Below the pieces are notes generated by a model, which worked only from the letters and a program-made list of their open reading frames with translations, had not been told where the DNA came from and searched no databases. Source: Aeromicrobium wangtongii (GTDB lineage: Bacteria > Actinomycetota > Actinomycetes > Propionibacteriales > Nocardioidaceae). Taken from it: a stretch of DNA of 64,000 nt. Of this stretch, positions 33,828 through 43,895 are shown piece by piece. Each line of letters starts with the position of its first letter. Positions within the stretch are counted from its first letter, which is position 1. Made by a program: the position numbers and the translations under genes. The DNA lies in the NCBI RefSeq assembly GCF_024584515.1, contig NZ_CP102173.1, positions 682,001-746,000 of the forward strand, read 5' to 3'.

Positions 33828-35327
33828 ATGGCCAATGCCGGGACATGGAAGCAGCTCGTCCGTACCAAGAATGTCGATGACGTCATCCACCAGAACGACG
33901 ACGATCCCTCCGGGGATGACCACCACGCCCGGCTGAGCCGCCGGCTGACGGTGTGGGATCTCATGGGATTCGGCATCGGCATCGTGATCGGCACGGGCAT
34001 CTTCACCCTGACCGGCACCGCCGCGAAGGACAACGCCGGACCTGCGGTCATGATCTCGTTCCTCATCGCCGGCATCGTGGCGATGCTCGCCGCGCTCTGC
34101 TACGCCGAGCTCGCGGCAGCCGTGCCCACCGCCGGCAGCTCGTACACCTACGCGTACACGACGATCGGTGAGATATTCGCCTGGATCATCGCGTGGGACC
34201 TGATCCTGGAGTTCGCGCTCGGCGCCGCCGTCGTGGCCCGCGGCTGGTCGGGCTACCTGCAAGGCGTGTTCGACCTGCCGAAGGCGTTCTTCGGCGAGGA
34301 CGACAGCGTGGTCAACCTCGGTGCGGTCTTCATCGTCATCGTGCTGGGCATCGTGGCCGCGATGGGCATCCGCGAGTCCAAGCTCGTGACCAACTCGCTG
34401 GTGGTCATCAAGGTCTCGATCTGCCTGTTCATCATCGCGGTCGGGCTGTTCTACGTGAACATGGACAACCAGAAGCCGTACATCCCGCCGAGCGAGAAGG
34501 TCGAGGGGGCCAGCGGTCTCAAGCAGCCCCTGTGGCAGTGGGTCACCGGCGTCGACCAGACCGCCTACGGAGTGACCGGCGTGCTCGTGGCCGCCGCGAT
34601 CGTCTTCTTCGCCTACTCGGGGTTCGAGGCCGTCGCCAACCTCGGCGAGGAGACCAAGAACCCCGGCAAGGACATGCCGCGCGGGCTCATCGGCACCCTG
34701 ATCATCTGCACCGTGCTCTACGTGGCCGTCTGCTTCGTGCTGACCGGCATGGTCAAGTACACCAACCTCAGCACGGGCGAGCCGCTCGCCGACGCATTCG
34801 ACCAAGCGGGTCTCGGCTGGGCCAGCATCATCATCGGGACGGCCGCGGTCGCGGGCCTGACGTCGGTGATCCTGGTCGACATCGTCGCGATGGGCCGCAT
34901 CGGCTTCGCCCTGTGCCGCGACGGCCTGCTGCCGCCCGCGATCGGTCGCATCCACCCCAAGTTCCAGACCCCCGTGGTGATCACGGTCGGGACGACGGTT
35001 GCCGTCGCGATCCTGGGAGCCTTCGTCCCGCTCGCCGTGCTGGCCGAGATGGTCTCGATCGGCACGCTGTTCGCCTTCCTGGTGGTGTCCATAGCCGTGG
35101 TCGTGCTGCGCCGCACCAAGCCGCGCATGAAGCGACCCTTCCGCGCACCGCAGGTGCCGCTCATGCCGGTCGTCTCGGGAGTGCTGTGCATCGCGCTGAT
35201 GACGAATCTGGCCGTCGAGACGTGGCTGCGGTTCCTGGTCTGGCTCGCGCTTGGCCTGCTGGTCTACTTCGCCTACGGCCGCAAGCACTCCCGCCTCGGC
35301 AAGAGCGAGACCACCAGTACCCTGTGA
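33828..35327 (+). CDS. APC family amino acid permease (cationic amino acid transporter-like)
   Basis: A 499-residue transporter with about 12-14 transmembrane helices. Family motifs: LMGFGIGIVIGTGIFTLTG in helix 1 (G-x-G-I/T-G-T-G-I-F substrate loop), AYTTIGEIFAWIIAWDLILEF, and FFAYSGFEAVANLGEETKNPGKDMPRGLIG (cytoplasmic E-E loop). This pattern is closest to the YfnA/CAT branch importing basic or neutral amino acids by proton symport. The ~40-residue N-terminal leader before helix 1 is hydrophilic and acidic. Its stop overlaps a GTG (35324) that could start the following lipoprotein gene. Confidence 0.9.
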   Translation: MANAGTWKQLVRTKNVDDVIHQNDDDPSGDDHHARLSRRLTVWDLMGFGIGIVIGTGIFTLTGTAAKDNAGPAVMISFLIAGIVAMLAALCYAELAAAVPTAGSSYTYAYTTIGEIFAWIIAWDLILEFALGAAVVARGWSGYLQGVFDLPKAFFGEDDSVVNLGAVFIVIVLGIVAAMGIRESKLVTNSLVVIKVSICLFIIAVGLFYVNMDNQKPYIPPSEKVEGASGLKQPLWQWVTGVDQTAYGVTGVLVAAAIVFFAYSGFEAVANLGEETKNPGKDMPRGLIGTLIICTVLYVAVCFVLTGMVKYTNLSTGEPLADAFDQAGLGWASIIIGTAAVAGLTSVILVDIVAMGRIGFALCRDGLLPPAIGRIHPKFQTPVVITVGTTVAVAILGAFVPLAVLAEMVSIGTLFAFLVVSIAVVVLRRTKPRMKRPFRAPQVPLMPVVSGVLCIALMTNLAVETWLRFLVWLALGLLVYFAYGRKHSRLGKSETTSTL

Positions 35328-35329
35328 CC

Positions 35330-35973
35330 ATGGTCACCCGAACGCGCGGAGTCGTGCTCGCCCTCGCAGGCCTCTCACTGGCGGCCTGCGGCAACATCCA
35401 CCCCGGAGCGGCGGCTGTCGTCGACGGCAAGACGATCTCGATGCAGACGCTCGACAAGACCGCTGACGCGTACTGCGCGATCACCGCCAACGCGGCTCGT
35501 CAGCAGGGGGTCACGACGGTCAGCAACTCCGACGTGCGCCGGCAGGCGGTCGTGGGTCTGGTGTCGCTGGTTGTAGCCCGAGACCTCGCCGAGAGCGAGG
35601 GGATCACCATCCCGAAGGCGAGCTATCAGCTGACCGCCGAGGAGCGCGACCAGATCGAGGCGGTGTTCCCGGACGCCGACACCGACGAGATCGCCAAGGT
35701 CATCGAGGACAACCAGGAGGTCTCGGCCATCTCGATCGCCCTCGCCGAGAAGAACACCAACCAGCAGGCGACGGCGCAGAACCAGGAGCAGTTCGCCGAG
35801 CTGGGGCAGCAGGAGATCCTGAAGGCGTTCGGGGCCAATGACGTGTCGTTCGCCCCGCGGTTCGGCCTGGACGCCAAGGCTCAGGAGCGCGCCGAGACCG
35901 GCTCGCTCTCTGTCACCGCGGTCGACCTGGATGCCCCGGTCGACGAGGAGCTGCCCCGGTCGCTGCGTTGCGC

Positions 35974-35977
<4 letters not shown>
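35330..35977 (+). CDS. SurA-N-like lipoprotein
   Basis: A 215-residue exported lipoprotein. The signal peptide ends in a lipobox, LSLAACG, so the cysteine near residue 20 would be lipidated. The sequence after it, AAAVVDGKTISMQTLDK, resembles the SurA N-terminal chaperone domain, with a largely helical Glu/Gln-rich C-terminal half and no parvulin domain visible. ATG 35330 is used; GTG 35324, overlapping the permease stop, is an alternative. The stop overlaps the mazG start (ATGA, 35974-35977). A SurA-like lipoprotein before mazG is a recurring actinobacterial arrangement, from memory. Confidence 0.75.
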
Positions 35978-38015
<2,038 letters not shown>

Positions 38016-38018
38016 CGC

Positions 38019-38600
38019 ATGCCAGCACGTTCACCCCGCGGTCCCGCCCGGCCCCCATCGCGGAGGCCGGCCGGGACGCGAGGTGGGCGTCCGGCCTCCC
38101 GCATCGGGGGTGCGGCCTCGTCACGGACGACCGTGACGGCCCGGCCCCCGGTCAAGCCGACCGCGGGCTCCGGTCCGCAGCTGACGACCCGCGCGATCAT
38201 CCTGCTGTCGGTCGTCCTGCTGCTGATCGCCTCGTACACCTCCACGCTGCACGCTTGGTGGCAGCAGCGCTCCGACATCCAGTCGACCAGGGCCGAGATC
38301 GTCATGCGCAAGCAGGCGATCGCCGAGCTGGAGGACCAGATCGCCCGGTGGGAGGATCCTGCCTACGTCAAGCAACAGGCCAAGGAGCGCTTCGGCTGGG
38401 TCTCGCCCGGCGAGGTCGGCTACCGCGTCATCGGCAGCGACGGCAAGGTGCAGGGCACTGACGTCCCGACCCTCGACGCGCCCACCTTGGCGGCGCCCCC
38501 CGCCTGGTACGACAAGCTGTGGGGCAGTGTGAAGGAGGCCGGCAAGGAGCCGGCCCCACCCAAGACAAACGATCCCGATCCGGACAAGGTGCTGAAGTAG
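38019..38600 (+). CDS. septum formation initiator FtsB/DivIC-like protein
   Basis: A 193-residue bitopic membrane protein. A basic, Pro/Arg-rich cytoplasmic tail (1-55) precedes one transmembrane helix (about 58-78, AIILLSVVLLLIASYTSTL), then an extracytoplasmic coiled coil (QSTRAEIVMRKQAIAELEDQIARWEDPAYVKQQAKERFGWVSPGEVGYRVIG). This is the DivIC/FtsB signature, including the conserved A-R-E/K-R-F-G-x-V-x-P-G-E segment. It bridges division proteins at the septum. It follows eno by 3 bases. The ~55-residue tail is longer than in FtsB of Gram-negatives, as is normal in actinobacteria. Confidence 0.9.
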   Translation: MPARSPRGPARPPSRRPAGTRGGRPASRIGGAASSRTTVTARPPVKPTAGSGPQLTTRAIILLSVVLLLIASYTSTLHAWWQQRSDIQSTRAEIVMRKQAIAELEDQIARWEDPAYVKQQAKERFGWVSPGEVGYRVIGSDGKVQGTDVPTLDAPTLAAPPAWYDKLWGSVKEAGKEPAPPKTNDPDPDKVLK

Positions 38601-38602
38601 TT

Positions 38603-39115
38603 GTGACTGTCGACCAGACCGACCTCGACGCCGTCGCCGAGCAGCTCGGCCGCCCGCCGCGCGGCATCCTCGAGGTGATGTCGCGCTGCCCCTCCGGCCA
38701 CCCCAACGTGGTCAAGACCGAGCCGAGGCTCGACGACGGGACGCCGTTCCCGACGATGTACTACCTGACGTGCCCGCGTCTTGCCGGTGAGATCGGCACC
38801 CTCGAGGCGTCGGGGCTGATGCGCGAGATGACCGAGCGCCTGGCCACCGACGCCGAGCTGGCCGCTGCCTATCGCCGCGCCCACGAGGAGTACCTCGCCG
38901 AGCGCGAGGCGCTGGGGCACGTGCCCGAGATCGACGGCATCACCGCCGGCGGCATGCCGACGCGGGTCAAGTGCCTGCACGTGCTGGTCGCCCACTCCCT
39001 GGCCAAGGGACCGGGCGTCAACCCGCTGGGCGACGAGGCCCTGGAGATGCTGGGGCACTGGTGGGACGGCAACTCCTGCGGGCCCGGCTGGGTCGAGCCC
39101 GAGCCCACCGACTGA
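38603..39115 (+). CDS. DUF501 family protein
   Basis: A 170-residue conserved actinobacterial protein. DUF501 hallmarks: the start DLDAVAEQLGRPPRGILEVMSRCPSGHPNVVKTEPRLDDGTPFPTMYYLTCP with two conserved cysteines, GGMPTRVKCLHVLVAHSLAKGPGVNPLGDEAL, and a C-terminal WWDGNSCGPGW. The Cys and His pattern suggests metal binding; the function is unknown. GTG 38603 lies 2 bases after the ftsB stop, so the genes are co-transcribed. In related genomes a ppx/gppA gene follows directly; here a palindromic element and a broken dctA intervene. Confidence 0.9.
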   Translation: MTVDQTDLDAVAEQLGRPPRGILEVMSRCPSGHPNVVKTEPRLDDGTPFPTMYYLTCPRLAGEIGTLEASGLMREMTERLATDAELAAAYRRAHEEYLAEREALGHVPEIDGITAGGMPTRVKCLHVLVAHSLAKGPGVNPLGDEALEMLGHWWDGNSCGPGWVEPEPTD

Positions 39116-39134
39116 CCCCTGCCCCACCAGGGAC

Positions 39135-39253
39135 GGTTTACCACGGTCCCTCCGCAAACCGCGTCCGCCCACGGAAAATTTGCATGGGGAGGACGCGGTT
39201 TGCCGCGGGCGGACGTCCGAGGGCTCCAGTTTGCCTGGGGACCGTGGTAAACC
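39135..39253. repeat. nested intergenic palindrome, 16-bp outer and 13-bp inner arms
   Basis: Outer arms GGTTTACCACGGTCCC (39135-39150) and its exact complement (39238-39253). Inner arms GCAAACCGCGTCC (39154-39166) and its exact complement (39191-39203). The right outer arm supplies an in-frame stop (TAA, 39248-39250) and ends 3 bases before recognisable dctA coding sequence resumes. The organisation resembles the element at 31696-31766. Confidence 0.85.
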
Positions 39254-39256
39254 TCT

Positions 39257-40054
39257 AGGAACCGGGTCTTTCGCGTGCTGGCCATGATCATGTGGCTCGC
39301 CCCGATCGGCGCGTTCGGCGCGATGGCCGCCGTCGTCGGCGCGACCGGCGCGGACGCGCTCAAGAGTCTGGCGACGGTCATGATCGCCTTCTACATCACC
39401 TGCCTGCTGTTCGTGCTCGTCATCCTGGGGACGCTGCTGCGCGTCGTCACGGGCGTCAGCGTGTTCGCGCTGCTGAGGTACCTGGCCCGCGAGTTCCTGC
39501 TCATCGTCTCGACGTCGTCCTCGGAGTCCGCGCTCCCGCGTCTGATCGCCAAGATGGAGCACGCCGGGGTGTCCCAGACGACCGTGGGCGTGGTCGTGCC
39601 GACCGGTTACTCCTTCAACCTCGACGGCACGGCGATCTACCTGACGATGGCGTCGCTGTTCGTGGCCGAGGCGATGGGCGAGCCGTTGTCGATCGGTGAG
39701 CAGATCTCGCTGCTTGTGTTCATGATCATCGCGTCCAAGGGTGCGGCCGGGGTGTCCGGTGCCGGTCTGGCGACACTGGCCGGTGGTCTGAACTCCCACC
39801 GGCCCGAGCTCGTCGACGGGGTCGGGCTGATCGTCGGCATCGACCGGTTCATGTCGGAGGCGCGTGCGCTGACCAACTTCGCGGGCAACAGCATCGCGAC
39901 CGTCCTGGTCGGTCACTGGACGGGGACGCTGGACCGGGCGCAGCTCGACGCGGTGCTGGCGGGCGAACGTCCCTTCGACGAGGCCACCATGGTCGACGAC
40001 ACCCCGTCCGACGACGACACCCCATCCGACGAGGAGGCGCCCCGCCCGGCCTGA
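39257..40054 (+). pseudogene. dicarboxylate/amino-acid:cation symporter (DctA family), N-terminal half missing
   Basis: Recognisable sequence begins at about 39257 (R-N-R-V-F-R-V-L-A-M-I-M-W-L-A-P-I-G-A-F-G-A-M) and runs to TGA 40054, about 265 codons; intact DctA proteins are about 430-460. The remaining part has the family's STSSSESALPRLI motif, GYSFNLDGTAIYL and MIIASKGAAGVSGAG, so helices 5-8 and both re-entrant loops survive, but the first ~200 residues are gone. An internal GTG (39275) could express a 259-residue fragment, probably non-functional. The break coincides with the right end of the palindromic element. Confidence 0.85.
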
Positions 40055-40064
40055 GCCGGCCCGG

Positions 40065-40070
40065 TAGGGT
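40065..40070 (+). promoter_or_regulatory. -10 element TAGGGT for leaderless ppx/gppA gene
   Basis: TAGGGT, six bases (CGGCGC), then ATG 40077, with no ribosome binding site. Confidence 0.55.
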
Positions 40071-40076
40071 CGGCGC

Positions 40077-41009
40077 ATGCCTGAGCCTCGCTCCCGCGTC
40101 GCCGCGATCGACTGCGGCACCAACTCGATCCGGCTGCTGGTCAGCGACATCGACGGCGACGAGAAGACCGACCTGCTGCGCGAGATGCGCATCGTCCGCC
40201 TCGGTGAGGGGGTCGACCGGACCGGCCACCTCAGCGAGGAGGCCATCCAGCGCACCCTGCAGGCGACCCGCGAGTATGCCGAGATCATCGCGATGTTCGG
40301 CGTCACCCACATCCGGTTCTGCGCGACGTCCGCCGTGCGGGACGCCGACAACGCCGTGGAGCTGGAGGACGCCGTCGAGGGCATCCTGGGCGTCCGCCTG
40401 GAGGTGCTGGCCGGCCTCGATGAGGCGCAGGCGTCCTTCGTCGGTGCCACCCGGGACCTGCCGGGCGGGCGCACCCTGGTGGTCGACATCGGCGGAGGTT
40501 CCACCGAGCTCGTGGTCGGCACGGGCGACGACATCGAGTGGTCGGTGTCTTTGGACATCGGCTCGGTCCGGCTCACCGAGCGCTTCCTGGGCACCGATCC
40601 CGCGTCGGTCGCCGATGTCACCGCCTGCATCGAGCACGTCGACTCGGTGCTGGCGCCCGTCGTCGAGCAGATCGCGCCGGTCGACACGTTCGTCGGCGTC
40701 GCCGGCACCATCACGACCGTGGCGGCACACTCCCTGGCCCTGCCGTCGTACGACTCGCAGGCGATCCACCTGGCACGGCTGCACCTGACCGACGTGAGCG
40801 CGGCGTGCCTGTCGCTGGTGCAGATGTCGGTGGCGGACCGCCGCCGCCTGCCGTTCATGCACCCCGGACGTGCCGACGTCATCGGCGGAGGGGCCATCAT
40901 CCTCGACCGACTCGTGGCACTGCTGCCGCTGCGCACCGACACGCTGGTGGTCAGCGAGCACGACATCCTGGACGGCATCGTCTGGGGCACGGTGTCCACC
41001 CCCTCCTGA
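40077..41009 (+). CDS. Ppx/GppA exopolyphosphatase/guanosine pentaphosphatase
   Basis: A 310-residue single-domain phosphatase of the actin-like superfamily. The N-terminal phosphate loop AIDCGTNSIRLLV (about 10-22), FCATSAVRDADN, the DIGGGSTELV second phosphate loop (about 141-150), and GVAGTITTVAA match. It degrades polyphosphate and/or pppGpp. The short form without a C-terminal HD domain is typical of actinobacteria, which often have two copies. Preceded by a leaderless-type -10 element, so it has its own promoter despite the normal eno-ftsB-DUF501 neighbourhood. Confidence 0.93.
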   Translation: MPEPRSRVAAIDCGTNSIRLLVSDIDGDEKTDLLREMRIVRLGEGVDRTGHLSEEAIQRTLQATREYAEIIAMFGVTHIRFCATSAVRDADNAVELEDAVEGILGVRLEVLAGLDEAQASFVGATRDLPGGRTLVVDIGGGSTELVVGTGDDIEWSVSLDIGSVRLTERFLGTDPASVADVTACIEHVDSVLAPVVEQIAPVDTFVGVAGTITTVAAHSLALPSYDSQAIHLARLHLTDVSAACLSLVQMSVADRRRLPFMHPGRADVIGGGAIILDRLVALLPLRTDTLVVSEHDILDGIVWGTVSTPS

Positions 41010-41029
41010 CCGTCCTGCATGATCGAGAC

Positions 41030-41938
41030 ATGACCCCACGAACGCTGCACGTCACGGTTCCCGACGAGGGCTGGGTCGACAGCCTGGCCGATCTGGACGG
41101 CGTCGACCTGACGGTGTGGGACATGGTGACGCCGCAGCCCGACCGCCACGTCGACCTCGCGGTGCGGCCCTACACGACGCTGGCGGACGGTCTGGCCTCG
41201 CTGGACCCCAGCCGCCTGTCGGTGATCCAGTCGCAGGCCCTGGGCTACGACGGGGTGGCCGACACCCTGCCGGCAGGTATCACCTACTGCAATGCCGTGG
41301 GCGTCCACGAGGAGTCGACCGCCGAGCTGGCGGTGGCGCTGCTGCTGGCCTCGCAGCGCGAGGTCGACCGCTACGCGCGCGAGCGCGGCGAGTGGAACCG
41401 TCACTTCACCGGCAGCCTGATCGACCGGCGGCTGCTGATCCTGGGAGCGGGTGGCATCGGGGTCCAGCTGGTGAACCGCCTGGACGGCTTCGGTGCCGAG
41501 CTGGTGCGCGTGGCCCGGCACCGCCGCACCGACGAAAGAGGCGTGATCCACGGGCAGGACGAGCTCATGGAGCTGCTGCCCACGGTCGACGCGGTGCTGC
41601 TCGCCGTGCCGCTGACCGACGAGACGACGTCCCTGGTCGACGATGACTTCCTCGCCCGTCTGCCCGACGGTGCGATCGTCGTCAACGTCTCGCGCGGCAA
41701 GGTCGTCGACACCGACGCGGTCGTCCGCCAGGGCGGACGGATCCGCCTCGCGGCCGATGTCACCGATCCCGAGCCCCTGCCGTCCGAGCACGCCCTGTGG
41801 CTGACTCCCGGCGTCCTGATCTCCCCGCACGTGGGCGGGATGTCCTCGGCGATGCGTCCGCGCATCGAGGCCGTGGTGCGTCGGCAGGTCGCGCGACTGC
41901 TCGGGGGTCTGCCGCCGGAGGACGTTGTCCTAGGCTGA
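41030..41938 (+). CDS. D-isomer specific 2-hydroxyacid dehydrogenase
   Basis: A 302-residue NAD(P)-dependent reductase. The dinucleotide fold is LLILGAGGIGVQLVNRL (about 133-149). Catalytic residues are recognisable: Arg in NVSRGKVVDTDAV, Glu in DPEPLPSEH, His in ISPHVGGMS. The N-terminal substrate domain is short and diverged (WDMVTPQPDRHVDLAV), so it resembles glyoxylate/hydroxypyruvate reductase-like members rather than SerA. Starts at ATG 41030, 20 bases after ppx/gppA. Substrate unknown. Confidence 0.87.
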   Translation: MTPRTLHVTVPDEGWVDSLADLDGVDLTVWDMVTPQPDRHVDLAVRPYTTLADGLASLDPSRLSVIQSQALGYDGVADTLPAGITYCNAVGVHEESTAELAVALLLASQREVDRYARERGEWNRHFTGSLIDRRLLILGAGGIGVQLVNRLDGFGAELVRVARHRRTDERGVIHGQDELMELLPTVDAVLLAVPLTDETTSLVDDDFLARLPDGAIVVNVSRGKVVDTDAVVRQGGRIRLAADVTDPEPLPSEHALWLTPGVLISPHVGGMSSAMRPRIEAVVRRQVARLLGGLPPEDVVLG

Positions 41939-41945
41939 GGTCCGC

Positions 41946-42019
41946 GCTCCCGTAGCCCAATTGGCAGAGGCAGATGGCTTAAACCCGTCACAGTGTGGGT
42001 TCGACCCCCACCGGGAGCA
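41946..42019 (+). tRNA. tRNA with UAA anticodon (Leu codon UUA) but short variable loop
   Basis: A complete cloverleaf. Acceptor stem GCTCCCG/CGGGAGC is 7/7 paired (41946-41952 with 42012-42018), discriminator A 42019. D-stem GCC/GGC has an 11-nt loop CAATTGGCAGA. Anticodon stem GATGG/CCGTC (one G-U) carries loop CTTAAAC, anticodon TAA. The variable loop is only ACAGT. T-stem GTGGG/CCCAC has loop TTCGACC. No encoded CCA directly after the discriminator (CCCA follows). The anticodon reads the Leu codon UUA and the D-arm resembles tRNA-Leu, yet bacterial tRNA-Leu normally has a long variable arm. Amino acid identity is therefore uncertain. Confidence 0.85.
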
Positions 42020-42050
42020 CCCAGGGACATCTATCGAGGGAGCGAACACC

Positions 42051-43031
42051 ATGGAGACACGCACACTGGGACGTACCGGACGAGACGTCTCGATCGTCGG
42101 TCTCGGAACCTGGCAGCTCGGCGCCGACTGGGGTGACGTGACCCGTGAGGACGCCATCGAGGTGCTGGACGCTGCTGTGGCCGGCGGGGTGACCTTCTTC
42201 GACACCGCGGACGTCTACGGCGACGGGCGCAGCGAGCAGCTGATCGGGGAGTACCTGCGCAGCCGTCCTGAGCTGGACGTCTTCGTGGCGACCAAGATGG
42301 GCCGCCGGGCCGAGCAGGACCCGCAGCACTTCACGCTCGAGAACTTCCGCGAGTGGACCGATCGCTCGCGGCAGAACCTGGGGGTCGACACCCTCGACCT
42401 GGTGCAGCTGCACTGCCCGCCGACGGCCGTGTTCTCCGACGACCGGGTCTTCGACGCACTCGACACGCTGGTCGAGGAGAAGGTCATCGCCGCCTACGGC
42501 GTCAGCGTCGAGACCGTCGACGAGGCACTGACGGCGATCGCCCGGCCCCACGTCGCCAGCGTCCAGATCATCCTGAACGCCTTCCGGCTCAAGCCGCTGG
42601 ACGAGGTGCTCCCGGCCGCCCGCGAGGCCGGCGTCGGCATCATCGCGCGGGTGCCGCTGGCATCGGGCCTGCTGTCGGGCCGCTACAGCGAGGACACCAC
42701 GTTCGCCGCGGACGACCACCGCACCTTCAACCGGTCCGGTGAGGCCTTCGACGTGGGCGAGACGTTCTCGGGCGTCGACTTCGCGACGGGTGTGCAGGCC
42801 GCGCGCGAGTTCGCAGATCTGGTGCCCGAGGGCGTCCACCCCGCCCAGGCCGCGATCGCCTGGATCCTGGCACAGCCCGGCGTGACCGCCGCGATCCCCG
42901 GCGCACGCAACGTCAGCCAGGCGCAGTCCAACGCAGCGGCGGCGGACGTCACCCTGCCGGACGGCTTCGACGCCGGCGTTCGTGACATCTACGACCGCCT
43001 GCTGCGCGACGCGATCCACCCGCGCTGGTAG
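42051..43031 (+). CDS. aldo/keto reductase
   Basis: A 326-residue NADPH-dependent reductase. GAGGGAG (42035-42041) precedes ATG 42051. AKR features: the start LGRTGRDVSIVGLGTWQLG, FFDTADVYGDGRSE with the catalytic Asp and Tyr, VATKMGRR with the catalytic Lys, DLVQLHCPP with the active-site His, and the C-terminal IPGARNVSQAQSNAAA cofactor loop. Closest in pattern to the AKR11/YajO-like group acting on small aldehydes or ketones. It starts 31 bases after the tRNA. Confidence 0.93.
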   Translation: METRTLGRTGRDVSIVGLGTWQLGADWGDVTREDAIEVLDAAVAGGVTFFDTADVYGDGRSEQLIGEYLRSRPELDVFVATKMGRRAEQDPQHFTLENFREWTDRSRQNLGVDTLDLVQLHCPPTAVFSDDRVFDALDTLVEEKVIAAYGVSVETVDEALTAIARPHVASVQIILNAFRLKPLDEVLPAAREAGVGIIARVPLASGLLSGRYSEDTTFAADDHRTFNRSGEAFDVGETFSGVDFATGVQAAREFADLVPEGVHPAQAAIAWILAQPGVTAAIPGARNVSQAQSNAAAADVTLPDGFDAGVRDIYDRLLRDAIHPRW

Positions 43032-43042
43032 GCGCTGGCGAG

Positions 43043-43504
43043 GTGATCTTCTCGTCGCCCGACCCCGCCGGCGACCCGTACCTGGCCCGGGCGGTGCTGT
43101 CGCTGCAGCGGGCCTCTTATGCCGTCGAGGCGGACCTGATCGGGGACCACAGGCTGCCGCCGCTCCAGGAGGACCAGCACCAGCTGGCCGCCTGGCGGGG
43201 CCGCTGGGTGCTGGCGTGGGACGGTGTCGACCTGGTCGGCGCCGTCGCGTGGTCGGAGACTGAGAGCCACCTCGAGATCGAGAAGCTCATGATCGGTCCC
43301 GCGGCGATGCGTCGCGGCATCGGGTCCGCGCTGCTGGGCCGGGTCGTGGCCTGCGCGTCGGGTCGCCGCGTCCTGGTGACCACCGGTCGCGACAACGTGC
43401 CTGCCGTGTCGCTCTACCGCAAGCACGGCTTCGCCCACGAGGCGGACGTCCGGGTGCCTCCCGGCATCTGGATCAGCCGGCTCGCGCTGGCCGGCAGTGC
43501 CTGA
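43043..43504 (+). CDS. GNAT family N-acetyltransferase
   Basis: A 153-residue enzyme. The acetyl-CoA pyrophosphate loop is MRRGIGSALLGRV (R-x-x-G-I/x-G, about residues 90-102), preceded by the strand ESHLEIEKLMIGPAA, and followed by the typical VPAVSLYRKHGFAHE end motif. Start GTG 43043, 11 bases after the aldo/keto reductase. Acceptor unknown. Confidence 0.85.
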   Translation: MIFSSPDPAGDPYLARAVLSLQRASYAVEADLIGDHRLPPLQEDQHQLAAWRGRWVLAWDGVDLVGAVAWSETESHLEIEKLMIGPAAMRRGIGSALLGRVVACASGRRVLVTTGRDNVPAVSLYRKHGFAHEADVRVPPGIWISRLALAGSA

Positions 43505-43505
43505 G

Positions 43506-43895
43506 CTAGTCCTGCTCGATGCGCAGGGCGGCCCAGGCGTCGTCCAGGATGACCGACTCGTGGGCATACCAGCCGTAGTCGGCGGTGAGCTCCTGGATCG
43601 CGTCCTCGTCGATGTCGTCCTCGCCGATGGGGTGGGCGATCCACACGACGGGAATCGATCCGAGCTGGGGCAGGACGTCGTCGAAGCTGTCGGCGAGCGA
43701 GGTCCGGTCGCTGGCGAACAGGACGGCGGCGTCGACCGACTCGGGCTCCTCCTCGTCGCGGACCTCGATCATGGTGGCGCTCTCGGGCATCGGATCGAGC
43801 AGCGACAGCTCCTCGATCGACGTCCCGATGATCCACACGACGAATCCCTCGCTGATGCGCAGCTTCTCCGCGTTCGTCAGGTCCACGGGCATCAT
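43506..43895 (-). CDS. conserved hypothetical acidic protein
   Basis: A 129-residue strongly acidic soluble protein (many Asp/Glu, e.g. IGEDDIDEDAIQEL), no signal or membrane segment. A hydrophobic core strand GFVVWIIGTS and PVVWIAHP suggest a small alpha/beta fold; I recall DUF3052-like proteins with a similar look, but this is not firm. ATG 43895 overlaps the trmB stop (ATGA, 43892-43895), so it is co-transcribed with trmB. Function unknown. Confidence 0.6.
   Translation of the reverse strand: MMPVDLTNAEKLRISEGFVVWIIGTSIEELSLLDPMPESATMIEVRDEEEPESVDAAVLFASDRTSLADSFDDVLPQLGSIPVVWIAHPIGEDDIDEDAIQELTADYGWYAHESVILDDAWAALRIEQD

Noticed and set aside
33669..35288. A 539-codon reverse frame opposite the APC permease
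   Set aside because: Highly charged His/Asp/Glu/Arg sequence mirrored from hydrophobic helices; no homology pattern.
38420..41830. A 1136-codon open frame on the reverse strand opposite ftsB, DUF501, dctA and ppx
   Set aside because: Its protein is low-complexity Arg/Gln/Asp-rich with no family pattern; every real gene in the stretch is on the forward strand with conserved motifs. It is a high-GC shadow.
41946..42051. tRNA as a phage or integrative-element attachment site
   Set aside because: No integrase, no repeated tRNA 3' end and ordinary metabolic genes on both sides.
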